Below are positions 38,126 through 46,828 of a stretch of DNA of 64,000 nt, piece by piece. The DNA lies in the NCBI RefSeq assembly GCF_001548475.1, contig NZ_LRUJ01000029.1, positions 1 to 64,000 on the forward strand, in the 5' to 3' direction. Position numbers and translations under genes: made by a program. The notes beneath the pieces are model-generated. The model ran no database searches and was not told the DNA's origin. It saw nothing but the letters and a program-made list of their open reading frames with translations. The stretch is from Bordetella hinzii LMG 13501. GTDB taxonomy: Bacteria > Pseudomonadota > Gammaproteobacteria > Burkholderiales > Burkholderiaceae_B. The stretch's first letter is position 1. Every line of letters starts with the position of its first letter.

Positions 38126-39255
38126 GCGCCGCGCCGCAAAGGCGTATGGCGCGCCAGTTCGTCGAGATATTCGTTCACCGCCCGGGTCTCCCGGCCCAGG
38201 AAGTCGTCGATGGCCGCCGCAAAGCGCGGGTCGGCGATCCAGTGGGCCGACCAGGTGGGCGTGGGCATCAGGCCGCGCGCCATCTTGTGCTCGCCCTGGG
38301 CGCCGCCCTCGAAGCGCGCCAGCCCTTGCGCGATGCAGTATTCGATGGCCTGCATATAGCAGGTCTCGAAATGCAGGCCGGGCAGGAACTCCATGGTGCC
38401 CCAATAGCGCCCATACAGGGTGTCGCCGCCGCGCAGATTCAGCGCGCAGGCAAGCGGCTGCCCCTGGCGTTCGGCCAGCACCAGCACCAGGCTGTCGGGC
38501 TGGGTGGCCAGCAGGCGTTCGAAAAAACCCCGCGTCAGATAGGGCGGGTTGCCATGTTCGAAGTAAGTGCGTTCATAGCAGGCATGGAAAAACGCCAGTT
38601 CGGCCGCGCCGATCTCGCGCCCGCGCAAATGCCGGAAGCGCACGTCCTGCGCCAGGACCTTCTTGCGGTCCTGGCGCAGTTTCTTGCGCTTGTCATGATT
38701 GAATCCCGCCAGGAAGGATTCGAAGTCGGCATGGCCGGCGTTGCGCCAATGGAATTGCACGCCTTCGCGCACCAGGCAACCGGCCTGGCGCAAGGCGTCG
38801 ATATCCTCCTTGGACGCAAACAGGATATGCAGCGAGGACAGCTTCAGCGCCGAGGCCAGCTCGACCAGCCCGCGGGCAAGATGGGCGCGGGCTTCGCCAT
38901 CTGTGGCCAGCAGGCGCGGGCCGCTGACCGGCGTGAAGGGCACGGCGGCCAGCAGCTTGGGGTAGTAGCGCAGGCCATGGCGCTCGAAGGCGTCGGCCCA
39001 GGCATGATCAAATACGTATTCGCCACGCGAGTGCGTCTTGAGATAGAGCGGCACGGCGCCGGCAAGCCGCGCGCCCTGGTGCAGGGTCAGGAAGAAGGGT
39101 GTCCAGCCCGTGCGCGGACTGGCGCAGCCGGTCTCGTGCAAGGCCGAAAAATACGCATGCGACAGCGCGGGGTGGATGCCGGCCAGGCGGTCCCATTCGC
39201 GGGGGTCCAGGCTGGCCAGCGGCGTGTCGACCTGCAGGCGGTAAGCGTCATCCAT
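38122..39255 (-). CDS. FemAB-like / GNAT-fold N-acyltransferase (PF04339 type)
   Basis: A 377-residue protein of the family once called DUF482, a GNAT-like double-domain fold related to FemAB peptidoglycan aminoacyltransferases. Visible family features are LSHAYFSALHETGCASP, GWTPFFLTL, VPLYLKTHSRGEYVFDHAWAD, RKKLRQDRKKV and FEGGAQGEHKMARGLMP. It sits next to the cyanophycin locus but on the opposite strand, convergent with DUF1854. Substrate unknown. A role in transferring amino-acyl groups is possible but not shown. Confidence 0.83.
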   Translation of the reverse strand: MDDAYRLQVDTPLASLDPREWDRLAGIHPALSHAYFSALHETGCASPRTGWTPFFLTLHQGARLAGAVPLYLKTHSRGEYVFDHAWADAFERHGLRYYPKLLAAVPFTPVSGPRLLATDGEARAHLARGLVELASALKLSSLHILFASKEDIDALRQAGCLVREGVQFHWRNAGHADFESFLAGFNHDKRKKLRQDRKKVLAQDVRFRHLRGREIGAAELAFFHACYERTYFEHGNPPYLTRGFFERLLATQPDSLVLVLAERQGQPLACALNLRGGDTLYGRYWGTMEFLPGLHFETCYMQAIEYCIAQGLARFEGGAQGEHKMARGLMPTPTWSAHWIADPRFAAAIDDFLGRETRAVNEYLDELARHTPLRRGA

Positions 39256-39308
39256 GGCGCAATGATAAAGTCCCGGCGGGACGCGCGGACATTCATTACG
39301 GGAGCATC

Positions 39309-40115
39309 ATGCAAGAACAGGCGGACAGCCTCAGGGCCCGGGCGCTGGCGGCACTGGCCGTCCCGTCCTGGCAGGGTAAATTGGCGGCGGTGGCGGCGCT
39401 GGACGAGGCCACGGCCGTGGGCGCCGATTGCGTGCTCGCGCCGCCGCCCGGCCTGCCGGGGCGTCCGGCAAGGCCCGAGCTGGTGGCGCCCGCGCAGGTC
39501 CGCCAGCGCTCCGTGCGGACCGAAGCGGGGCGGGCGGCGCTGCTGCATGCCTTGGCGCACATCGAATTCAATGCCATCAACCTCGCCTTGGACGCGATCT
39601 GGCGTTTCCCGGGGCTGCCGGACCGCTTTTACCTCGACTGGCTCAAGGTGGCCCGCGAAGAGGCTCATCATTTCGACCTGCTCAACCGCCATCTGGGGCG
39701 GCTGGGGTACGGCTATGGCGATTTTCCGGCCCATAACGGCCTCTGGGAAATGGCCGAGAAAACCCGCGACGATCTGCTGGCGCGGCTGGCCCTGGTGCCG
39801 CGCACGCTGGAGGCGCGCGGCCTGGATGCTTCGCCGCTGATCCGCGACAAGCTGGCCCAGGCGGCGGATCCGGAAGGCGCGGCCATACTGGACATCATCC
39901 TGCGCGACGAGATCGGGCATGTGGCGATCGGCAACCACTGGTACCGCCATTTCTGCGCCTTGCAAGGGCGGAATCCGTTGACCGCCTACGCCGAGCTGGC
40001 GCGCCGCCATGGCGCGCCCAGGCTGCGCGGCCCCTTCAACCTCGAGGCGCGGCGCGCGGCCGGTTTCGATGAGGCCGAGCTGGAGGCCTTGCAGCAGCAG
40101 GTCCCGGAGGCATAG
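39309..40115 (+). CDS. DUF455 ferritin-like protein
   Basis: A 268-residue all-helical protein of the DUF455 ferritin-like family. Di-iron-type ligand motifs are visible: LAHIEFNAINLAL, AREEAHHFDLLNRHL and RDEIGHVAIGNHWY, each giving Glu or Asp with His one turn apart. This is the arrangement of carboxylate-bridged di-iron enzymes such as MiaE. GGAG lies 5 nt before the ATG at 39309. It is divergent from the FemAB-like gene by 53 bp. The reaction is not known. Confidence 0.82.
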   Translation: MQEQADSLRARALAALAVPSWQGKLAAVAALDEATAVGADCVLAPPPGLPGRPARPELVAPAQVRQRSVRTEAGRAALLHALAHIEFNAINLALDAIWRFPGLPDRFYLDWLKVAREEAHHFDLLNRHLGRLGYGYGDFPAHNGLWEMAEKTRDDLLARLALVPRTLEARGLDASPLIRDKLAQAADPEGAAILDIILRDEIGHVAIGNHWYRHFCALQGRNPLTAYAELARRHGAPRLRGPFNLEARRAAGFDEAELEALQQQVPEA

Positions 40116-40147
40116 CCGGCGGTAGCGGCGGCGTTTAGAATGCCCGC

Positions 40148-41356
40148 ATGAAGACGCTTCCGATCCTGCTTGCCGCGGCCGCCGTGCTGGCCGCCGGCCC
40201 CGTCCATGCCGAACCCACCGCCGCCGAGCTGGCGACCTATCGCCAATGCCTGGCCGACCTGCGCGCCAAGGCGCCGGAAGCTGGCGTGGCGGCCAAGAAC
40301 TACGACCTCTACACCGATGGCCTGAAGCCCGACATGGACGTGATCGGCCTGCTCGATGTCCAGCCGGAGTTCAAGACCCCGATCTGGGACTACATGGCCG
40401 GCCTGGTCGATGCCGAACGCATCGATGACGGGCGCCAGGGCCTGGAGCAATGGAGCCAGGTGCTGGCGCGCGTCCAGGAGCAGTATGGCGTCGATCCGGC
40501 CACGGTCGTGGCCGTGTGGGGCGTGGAAAGCAATTTCGGCAAGAACCTGGGCGGACGGCCGTTGCTGACGTCCTTGTCGACGCTGAGCTGCTTCGGTCGG
40601 CGGCAGGGCTATTTCCGGGGCGAGTTCCTGGCCACCTTGCGTATTGTCCAGGACGAGCATGTGGCCGTCGACCGCCTCAAGGGATCCTGGGCCGGGGCTT
40701 TCGGCCAGACCCAGTTCATGCCCTCGACCTATCTGCGCCTGGCCGTGGACTTCGACGGCGACGGCCGCCGCGACCTGATCGACAGCGTGCCCGACGCCTT
40801 GGCTTCCACGGCCAATTTCCTCAAGCGCGCCGGCTGGAACAATGCCTTGCCCTGGGGCTTCGAGGTGAGTCTGCCGGAGGGCATGGACACCTCCTCGGCC
40901 GGGCGGCGCAACAAGCAGCCCATGTCGGCCTGGGCCGCCCGCGGCCTCAAGCGGGTCGATGGCAAGCCACTGCCGGCTGGCGACATGCCGGCCGGCTTGC
41001 TGCTGCCGGCTGGCCCGCAGGGCCCGGCCTTTCTCGTGACCCGCAATTTCGACGCGCTCTACTCCTATAACGCCGCCGAGAGCTATGCCCTGGCGATCGC
41101 CCATCTCTCGGATCGCCTGCGCGGCGGCATGCCTTTCGCGCGCGCCTGGCCCACCGACGATCCGGGCCTCTCGCGGGCCGAACGCAAGGAGATCCAGGAG
41201 CTGCTGGTGGCGCGCGGCTATGACATCGGCACGCCCGACGGCGTCATCGGCACGCGCACCCGCCAGGCCCTGCAGGCGGTGCAGCGGGAGCTGGGGTTGC
41301 CCGATGACGGCCGCGCCGGCCAGAAGACGCTGCGGGCCTTGCGCGCCAAGCCCTAA
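40148..41356 (+). CDS. Lytic murein transglycosylase, MltB-like
   Basis: A 402-residue secreted enzyme that cleaves the glycan strand of peptidoglycan, forming 1,6-anhydro-muramic ends. Signal peptide to VHAEP. The SLT_2/MltB domain has catalytic Glu in VWGVESNFGKNLGG, and GAFGQTQFMPSTYLRLAVDF. A C-terminal peptidoglycan-binding domain (ELLVARGYDIGTPDGVIGTR) completes it. There is no lipobox, so it is probably periplasmic, unlike E. coli MltB. Confidence 0.92.
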   Translation: MKTLPILLAAAAVLAAGPVHAEPTAAELATYRQCLADLRAKAPEAGVAAKNYDLYTDGLKPDMDVIGLLDVQPEFKTPIWDYMAGLVDAERIDDGRQGLEQWSQVLARVQEQYGVDPATVVAVWGVESNFGKNLGGRPLLTSLSTLSCFGRRQGYFRGEFLATLRIVQDEHVAVDRLKGSWAGAFGQTQFMPSTYLRLAVDFDGDGRRDLIDSVPDALASTANFLKRAGWNNALPWGFEVSLPEGMDTSSAGRRNKQPMSAWAARGLKRVDGKPLPAGDMPAGLLLPAGPQGPAFLVTRNFDALYSYNAAESYALAIAHLSDRLRGGMPFARAWPTDDPGLSRAERKEIQELLVARGYDIGTPDGVIGTRTRQALQAVQRELGLPDDGRAGQKTLRALRAKP

Positions 41357-41437
41357 CCACTGGTTGCAAACCGGCCGGCGCGCCGCGCCGGGCCAACCCC
41401 TATACTGGCCTTCCCCGAACGCCTGAAGGAGCGTGTG

Positions 41438-41866
41438 ATGAGTCTCTTGGACACCCTGACTTCCCTGGCCGGCGGCGGCGAGAACAACCGCGGCGGCGCC
41501 GCCTCGCTCATTCCCGCCCTGATCGAGGTCGTCGGCAAATATCCGGGCGGCCTGTCCGGCCTGCTGCAGCAGTTGCAGCAAGGCGGACTGGGCGCCATCG
41601 TGGCCTCCTGGCTGGGGTCCGGCCCCAATCAGCCCGTTTCGCCCGAGCAACTGGGATCGGCGCTGGAGCCAGGCATGGTCAATGACCTGGCCGAGCGCAC
41701 CGGCCAGGACCGCAACGCCGTGCTCGACGGCCTGAGCGCCATCCTGCCCAAGCTCGTGGACCAGGCCTCGCCGCAGGGCTCGGTCGAGCCGGGCCAGGGC
41801 CTGGACGCCGGCAAGCTGCTGGGTTCGCTGGCCGGCCTGCTGGGCGGACGCGGCCAGGCGGGCTAG
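41438..41866 (+). CDS. YidB-family protein (DUF937)
   Basis: A 142-residue Gly/Leu-rich protein of the YidB/DUF937 family (MSLLDTLTSLAGGG, LQQLQQGGLGAIVASWLG, then PEQLGSALEPGMVNDLAERTG and LLGSLAGLLGG). GAAGGAGCG lies upstream; ATG 41438 is preferred to the adjacent GTG at 41435. Function unknown. It is convergent with the universal stress gene. Confidence 0.85.
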   Translation: MSLLDTLTSLAGGGENNRGGAASLIPALIEVVGKYPGGLSGLLQQLQQGGLGAIVASWLGSGPNQPVSPEQLGSALEPGMVNDLAERTGQDRNAVLDGLSAILPKLVDQASPQGSVEPGQGLDAGKLLGSLAGLLGGRGQAG

Positions 41867-41881
41867 CCGGCGCCGCGCAGC

Positions 41882-42721
41882 TCAACGCAATATCAGCACC
41901 GGCGCGGGCGCATGGTGCAGCAGCGCGGTGGTGGTGCTGCCCAGCACCCATTGGCGGATGCGGGAGTGCCCGTAGGCGCCCATGATCAGCAAATCCACCT
42001 GCTGCTCGCGCGCGTAGGCCGTCAGCGCCGGGACGACTTCGCCTGGCAGCACCGCCGTGCGCGGCGCGAATCCCGCCTGGGACAGGGCGGCGGCGGCTTC
42101 GTCCAGGCCTTCGCCCTTGCCGACGGTGACCAGGTCGCAAGGCAGGCCGGTCAGCAAGGGGCTGCGGCACACCATGTCCACGGTATGGCGGGCAGTCGGG
42201 CTGCCATCGAAAGCGATCAGGAAGTGGCTGGGCGCCCGGTAATTGCCCTGGGCGATCAGCACGGGGCGGCGCAGGGCCCGCACCGAGGCTTCCAGGTGCG
42301 GGTCGGGCAACAGGCGCGAGGGCGGGCGGCCGTCGGCATGACGGCCGAGCACGAAGAGCCGGGTGTCGGGCTCGATCTCCAGCAGGATATCCACCAGGGC
42401 GCCACGGCGCTGGCTGCCATCGACCCGCTGGGCGCCCTGCGCGCGGGCGCGGGCCACGGCGACGTCCACCAGTTGCTTGCCATGGGCTTCGGCCAGCGCG
42501 TCGCGTTGCTTGTCGAGTTCGGCCAATTCATTCAGGAGGGTGTCCTGGGCCCCCATCCAGACACCGCCGCTCAGGTCCGCGATCGGCACGACATCGGGTT
42601 CGCGTTCCAGGACGTGCAGCAACTCCAGGTCGGTATCCAGGCGCCGCGCGGCCCAGATGGCATAGTCGCAGACGGTGGCGGCTTGCGGCGAATCGGCGAT
42701 GCAGGCGATGACTTGCTTCAT
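41882..42721 (-). CDS. Tandem-domain universal stress protein
   Basis: A 279-residue protein with two Usp domains: residues 1-145 (VIACIADSPQAATVCDYAIW) and 150-279 (FLIAFDGSPTARHTVDMVC). Only the second keeps an ATP-binding-type motif near the end (IMGAYGHSRIRQWVLGSTT). The ATG at 42721 is preferred; an upstream extension to 42892 is low-complexity. GGGAGAG precedes the start. The UspE-like layout suggests a stress or stasis role. It is divergent from the diguanylate cyclase genes. Confidence 0.88.
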   Translation of the reverse strand: MKQVIACIADSPQAATVCDYAIWAARRLDTDLELLHVLEREPDVVPIADLSGGVWMGAQDTLLNELAELDKQRDALAEAHGKQLVDVAVARARAQGAQRVDGSQRRGALVDILLEIEPDTRLFVLGRHADGRPPSRLLPDPHLEASVRALRRPVLIAQGNYRAPSHFLIAFDGSPTARHTVDMVCRSPLLTGLPCDLVTVGKGEGLDEAAAALSQAGFAPRTAVLPGEVVPALTAYAREQQVDLLIMGAYGHSRIRQWVLGSTTTALLHHAPAPVLILR

Positions 42722-43101
42722 GGCGCTCTCCCTGACCACGCGCCCCGAGGCGCGGGCCTCGCCGCTTGCGGCGAGGGCAAGCGGGGCCGAAAACCGCCCG
42801 GGCCCGCTGTGTTTACTATCCCGCGAACCCGCGTGCCGCGCAAGTCGGCCAGCCTGACACAAATTCCTTCCTTGACCGGTACTTGCGGCCAATAGGCGGA
42901 CAGGGCGGTTTCAGCGACACTCCTGCCGGTAGAATCGCCACGGCCGGTCACCCGGCGCGTGGAAATAATCCGCAATACTCGGACAGCCTGGGCCATCGGC
43001 CGGATTCCGGTGCCGATAACGGCCAGGGATTTCTCTGCGTCCGCGGTTCGGGCGGCTATGATCCTAACTCTTGCGGACTTGCGTCTTAGATCTCTGTTCT
43101 G
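42722..43101. other. 380-bp intergenic region, usp / diguanylate cyclase
   Basis: No gene or RNA is evident. TATGAT at 43057-43062 could be the -10 for the first diguanylate cyclase gene, although no good -35 is seen. TTGACC at 42872 is a possible -35 on the plus strand without a matching -10. The region must also hold the usp promoter. Confidence 0.4.
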
Positions 43102-44664
43102 ATGCGTCGACTCGATTTACGCCGCCTGACCCTGGGGCTGAGCATACTGTCCTTGCTGCTGGCCTTGGCCGGCGCCCTGTATGCCAGCACCGTGGTGCAG
43201 CGGGAAATACTCCTGAGCAGTTCGCTGGAGGACAACCGTGCTTTCGCGCAAAAGCTTGCGCGCGGCGCGGACATCTTCCTGCGCGAATGCCTCAATGAGT
43301 TGTCCTATTCGGCGCGGTTGATCGGCAGCGACGGGGCCTCCGAGCAGAGCGTGCGGCGCGAGGTCGAGCGCCTCAAGCACCAGAGCGGGCGCTTCAACGC
43401 CGCGGCTTTCATCAATGCCGAGGGCGTAATCGCCGATATCGTGCCGGCCGAGCCGGGCGTGATAGGCCGGCGCATCAGCACCACCGAGATGGAGCAGGCC
43501 CTGGCCAGCCGGCTGCCGCGCATCAGCGATCCTTTCCTGTCGCCGGGCGGGCGCTGGATCATCGCCCTGTCCCAGCCCGTATTCCTGCCGGACGGCCGCT
43601 TCGGCGGCTTCGTCTTGGGGTTGCTGTTTTTGCACGAGCGTAATGCGCTGGGCGAGATGCTGGGCGAGCAGATTCACCGCAACGGTTCCTACCAATATGT
43701 CGTTGACCGCCGGGGTGTGCTGCTCTTTCATCCCAATCTTCGGCGCGTGGGGCAGATCGTCGAGCAGAACCCCGCCGTGCGCGCCATCATGAACGGCGAA
43801 GAGGGCGCCCGGCGGCTGGTCAACACCGACGGGGTGGACATGCTCAGCGGCTACGCGCTGGTGCGGGAAACCGGCTGGGGCGTGGTGGCGCAGCGGCCGG
43901 TGGATTCGGTGCTCTCGCGCAGCAAGGTGCTGCTGCTGCGCACGCTGCAGACCTCCTTGCCCTGGTTGTGCCTATCCCTGCTGTGCGTGTGGTGGCTGGC
44001 CAACCGCATCGCGCGCCCGCTGGCACAGCTTGCCAGCGCGGCGGCCGATCTGGACAAACCGCGCGTGGGCGACCGGCTGTCGGCTGTCGGCGCCTGGTAT
44101 CGGGAGGCCGAACAGCTCAAGGCCGCCCTTGCCGCCGTGAGCCGCAAGATAGGCACCAAGTTCAACCAGTTGCGCCAGGACAGCCTGACCGACGCCTTGA
44201 CCGGCCTGCTCAATCGCCGGGGGCTGGACGAAATCCTGCAGAGCGAGCCCCGATATGGGCGTGCCATGGCGGTGCTGGCCGTGGATATCGACCACTTCAA
44301 GTCCATCAATGATGAGCTGGGGCATGCGGCCGGCGATGCCGTGATCCGGGGCATCGCCGCGCTTTTGCGCAGCCGCGCCCGCGCCAGCGACATCCTGGGC
44401 CGCCTGGGCGGCGAAGAATTCGTGGTGCTGCTGCCCAATACCGAGCGGCCCCAGGCCCTGCAGGCCGCCGAACGCATCCGTTCCGCCGTGGAGTCCTTCC
44501 AGGCGGTGCCCGGGGGCGCCTGCACGGTGTCGGTGGGGGTGGCCGTGTATCCGCACGAAGGCGCCTCCCTGACCGAGGTCCTGGCGCGGGCCGACGAGGC
44601 GCTGTACGAGGCCAAGCGCGGCGGGCGCAACCGCGTCTGCGACGCGGCCAATATCGCAGCCTAG
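43102..44664 (+). CDS. Membrane diguanylate cyclase 1 (CACHE-HAMP-GGDEF)
   Basis: A 520-residue sensor that makes cyclic di-GMP. TM1 is at residues 10-32 and a periplasmic CACHE-like domain runs to about 275 (motifs SDPFLSPGGRWIIALSQPVF and SYQYVVDRRGVLLFHPN). TM2 (LPWLCLSLLCVWWLANRIARP) leads into a HAMP-like linker and a GGDEF domain. The active-site loop is GGEEF, and the inhibitory I-site RASD lies 5 residues before it, so the enzyme should be active and product-inhibited. The next gene is a paralogue with the same architecture, 71 bp downstream. Confidence 0.93.
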   Translation: MRRLDLRRLTLGLSILSLLLALAGALYASTVVQREILLSSSLEDNRAFAQKLARGADIFLRECLNELSYSARLIGSDGASEQSVRREVERLKHQSGRFNAAAFINAEGVIADIVPAEPGVIGRRISTTEMEQALASRLPRISDPFLSPGGRWIIALSQPVFLPDGRFGGFVLGLLFLHERNALGEMLGEQIHRNGSYQYVVDRRGVLLFHPNLRRVGQIVEQNPAVRAIMNGEEGARRLVNTDGVDMLSGYALVRETGWGVVAQRPVDSVLSRSKVLLLRTLQTSLPWLCLSLLCVWWLANRIARPLAQLASAAADLDKPRVGDRLSAVGAWYREAEQLKAALAAVSRKIGTKFNQLRQDSLTDALTGLLNRRGLDEILQSEPRYGRAMAVLAVDIDHFKSINDELGHAAGDAVIRGIAALLRSRARASDILGRLGGEEFVVLLPNTERPQALQAAERIRSAVESFQAVPGGACTVSVGVAVYPHEGASLTEVLARADEALYEAKRGGRNRVCDAANIAA

Positions 44665-44735
44665 GGTAGGCGAGCCTAGGAGACGGCGGCGCGGGCTCGG
44701 TATGATAGACGCAACGCCACGCTCTCAGCCGACCC

Positions 44736-46346
44736 ATGGTGCACAGTTCCGTACGCTTTCGCCTGCGTAGCCTGATCCTCTGGTGCAGCCTTTTTTTTCT
44801 CTTCGTGGCGCTGGCGGCCAGTTTCTACGCGACCTATCGCGTCAAGCGCGACGTGCTGATCCAGGACACCTTGCAGGCGCATCGCGTCTACGCCGAGAAG
44901 CTGGCGCGCGTGACCGAAAACTATCTGCGCAGTTGCCGCCGCCTGCTTTTCGTCTCCGCCGACGAATTGCAGGCGCAGCCCACGCTGGACAGGGACGCCA
45001 TGCAGGCCATGGTCGACCGCCTGGTGCAATTGAGCGACCTGTTCAATTCCATCATCGTGGTCGATGCCAAGGGCGTGGTGCTGGCAGACTCTTCGCATAC
45101 CGAAGGGCTGGCGGGCCAGCGCCTCATCCATCCTTTTGCCAAGCTCGCCATGGCGGCCCAGGGGCCGTTGACCAGCCAGCCGTTTCGTTCGCCTTACAGT
45201 GGGCGTTGGCTGGTGTCGCTGTCGCAGCCCATCTTCGGCGCCGATGGGCAGACCCTGGGTTATATCGCGGGCACTATCTATCTGCATGCGCCCAGCATCG
45301 TGCGCGCCATCCTCGGCGAGCACAGCTATGAAGACGGCTCTTATTCCTATGTGGTGGACAGCTCGGGGATGCTGATCTACCACCCGGTCGCCGAGCGCGA
45401 GGGCGAGAGCGTGCACAACGCTGCCGAGCAGGCCGTGCGGCGCGGCGAGCATGGCGCCATGCGTTTTTTCAACCAGGAGGGCGTGGACATGCTGGGGGGC
45501 TATGCGCCGGTGGCGTCGGTGGGATGGGGCGTGATCGTGCAGAAACCCACCGAGGCGGCCCTGGCCCGCGTGGACCGCGCGCTGGCGCTCACGCTGCTCT
45601 ATGCCTTGCCGGCTATTCTGCTGGCGATCGCGGGCATCCTCTGGCTCTCCAACCTCATCGCCCGCCCGCTGCGGCAGCTGGCGGCCATCGCCAGCCGGAT
45701 GGAAGAGCGCGATGTCAGCGAGCGACTGCGCCCTATCCGGGGCTGGTACCAGGAGGCCGCCGATCTGCGCCGCGGCTTGTTGCTGGGCGTCTCGGCCATC
45801 GGGCAGCGCATGGGGCGGCTGCGCCAGGAAAGCTCCAGAGATCCCCTGACCGGGGCGCTTAACCGCCGCGGCCTCGCGCTGGCCCTGGAAGAATTGAAGA
45901 CGCAAGGGCCGCCCGTGGCCGTGATCGCGTTCGACATCGACCATTTCAAGCGTGTCAACGACCAGCATGGCCACCATATCGGTGACCTGGCGGTCACGCG
46001 GGTGAGCCATATGATCGAGGCGCAGGCGCGCGGCGGCGATGCCGTGGCCCGCCTGGGCGGCGATGAGTTCCTGGTGGTGTTGCCGCGCACCTCGCTGGCC
46101 GGCGCGGCGGCCTTCGCGGAACGCCTGCGCCAGGCCGTGGCACAGGCGCGCATCGAGGATTGCTCCCCGATCACGCTGTCCATCGGCGTGGCGCGCTATC
46201 CCGACCACGGGCCGGACCTGGATACGGTCATCAAATGCGCCGACAAGGCGCTCTATGATGCCAAGGAGCAGGGGCGCAATCGCGTGCGCGTCATGACGGC
46301 GCAGGGGATGCGCGATGCGCAGCAGATCATCGCCAGCGCCAAATAG
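44736..46346 (+). CDS. Membrane diguanylate cyclase 2 (CACHE-HAMP-GGDEF)
   Basis: A 536-residue paralogue of the gene before it: TM1 near residues 10-30 (LWCSLFFLFVALAASFYA), a periplasmic CACHE-like region (SQPFRSPYSGRWLVSLSQPI, then SYSYVVDSSGMLIYHP), TM2, HAMP and GGDEF. The active site is GGDEF and the I-site is RGGD 5 residues upstream. Sensor regions differ, so the two may read different ligands. A TATGAT at 44701 may serve as its own -10. A run of eight T (44791-44798) lies within the TM1 codons. Confidence 0.93.
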   Translation: MVHSSVRFRLRSLILWCSLFFLFVALAASFYATYRVKRDVLIQDTLQAHRVYAEKLARVTENYLRSCRRLLFVSADELQAQPTLDRDAMQAMVDRLVQLSDLFNSIIVVDAKGVVLADSSHTEGLAGQRLIHPFAKLAMAAQGPLTSQPFRSPYSGRWLVSLSQPIFGADGQTLGYIAGTIYLHAPSIVRAILGEHSYEDGSYSYVVDSSGMLIYHPVAEREGESVHNAAEQAVRRGEHGAMRFFNQEGVDMLGGYAPVASVGWGVIVQKPTEAALARVDRALALTLLYALPAILLAIAGILWLSNLIARPLRQLAAIASRMEERDVSERLRPIRGWYQEAADLRRGLLLGVSAIGQRMGRLRQESSRDPLTGALNRRGLALALEELKTQGPPVAVIAFDIDHFKRVNDQHGHHIGDLAVTRVSHMIEAQARGGDAVARLGGDEFLVVLPRTSLAGAAAFAERLRQAVAQARIEDCSPITLSIGVARYPDHGPDLDTVIKCADKALYDAKEQGRNRVRVMTAQGMRDAQQIIASAK

Positions 46347-46358
46347 GCGCTTGCCGCA

Positions 46359-46679
46359 TCAGCCCTGGGCGGCTTCCAGCCAGGGCAGGGCGCAGGGGCT
46401 TGCCACGAAGCACAGGCCGGCCTTGTCCTGCTTCCAGACGAAGCCGGGCGCCAGCCGGCCCGCCAGGGGCAGCATGAGGATATGCGGCTCGCCACGGAAG
46501 TCGCCTTCCCAGCCGGCGTCTTCGGCCGCGGCCTGGGCGTCATTGAAGGCGGCACGCCAATCATCGCGCGACAGCCCTTCGTCCAGCGATGTCTCGGCCA
46601 GCGCCAAGGCCTCGGCCACGGTCAGCAGGAAATCCCAGCCCGCGTCCAGAGGGGGTACCCGGTATACATGCCAGTTCAT
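46359..46679 (-). CDS. Small acidic hypothetical protein
   Basis: A 106-residue soluble protein, acidic and Trp-rich (MNWHVYRVPPLDAGWDFLLT, then AFNDAQAAAEDAGWEGDFRG and FVWKQDKAGLCFVASPCALP). No signal or membrane segment and no family I recognise. The ATG at 46679 is chosen over an in-frame TTG at 46718. It is convergent with the diguanylate cyclase. Codon usage matches its neighbours, supporting a real gene. Confidence 0.65.
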   Translation of the reverse strand: MNWHVYRVPPLDAGWDFLLTVAEALALAETSLDEGLSRDDWRAAFNDAQAAAEDAGWEGDFRGEPHILMLPLAGRLAPGFVWKQDKAGLCFVASPCALPWLEAAQG

Positions 46680-46828
46680 AAGGTTTCGTGCGCTTGATGA
46701 CAGGTCCAGTGTAGCCAAGCCCGGCCCCGGATTGTCGACGCAGACGGAATTTTGATGACAAAGCTGGCAAGATTATCGTTTTGCGCAAGTCCTTCATCAT
46801 CCGCCTATCCCGACACGAGGCTGACATC

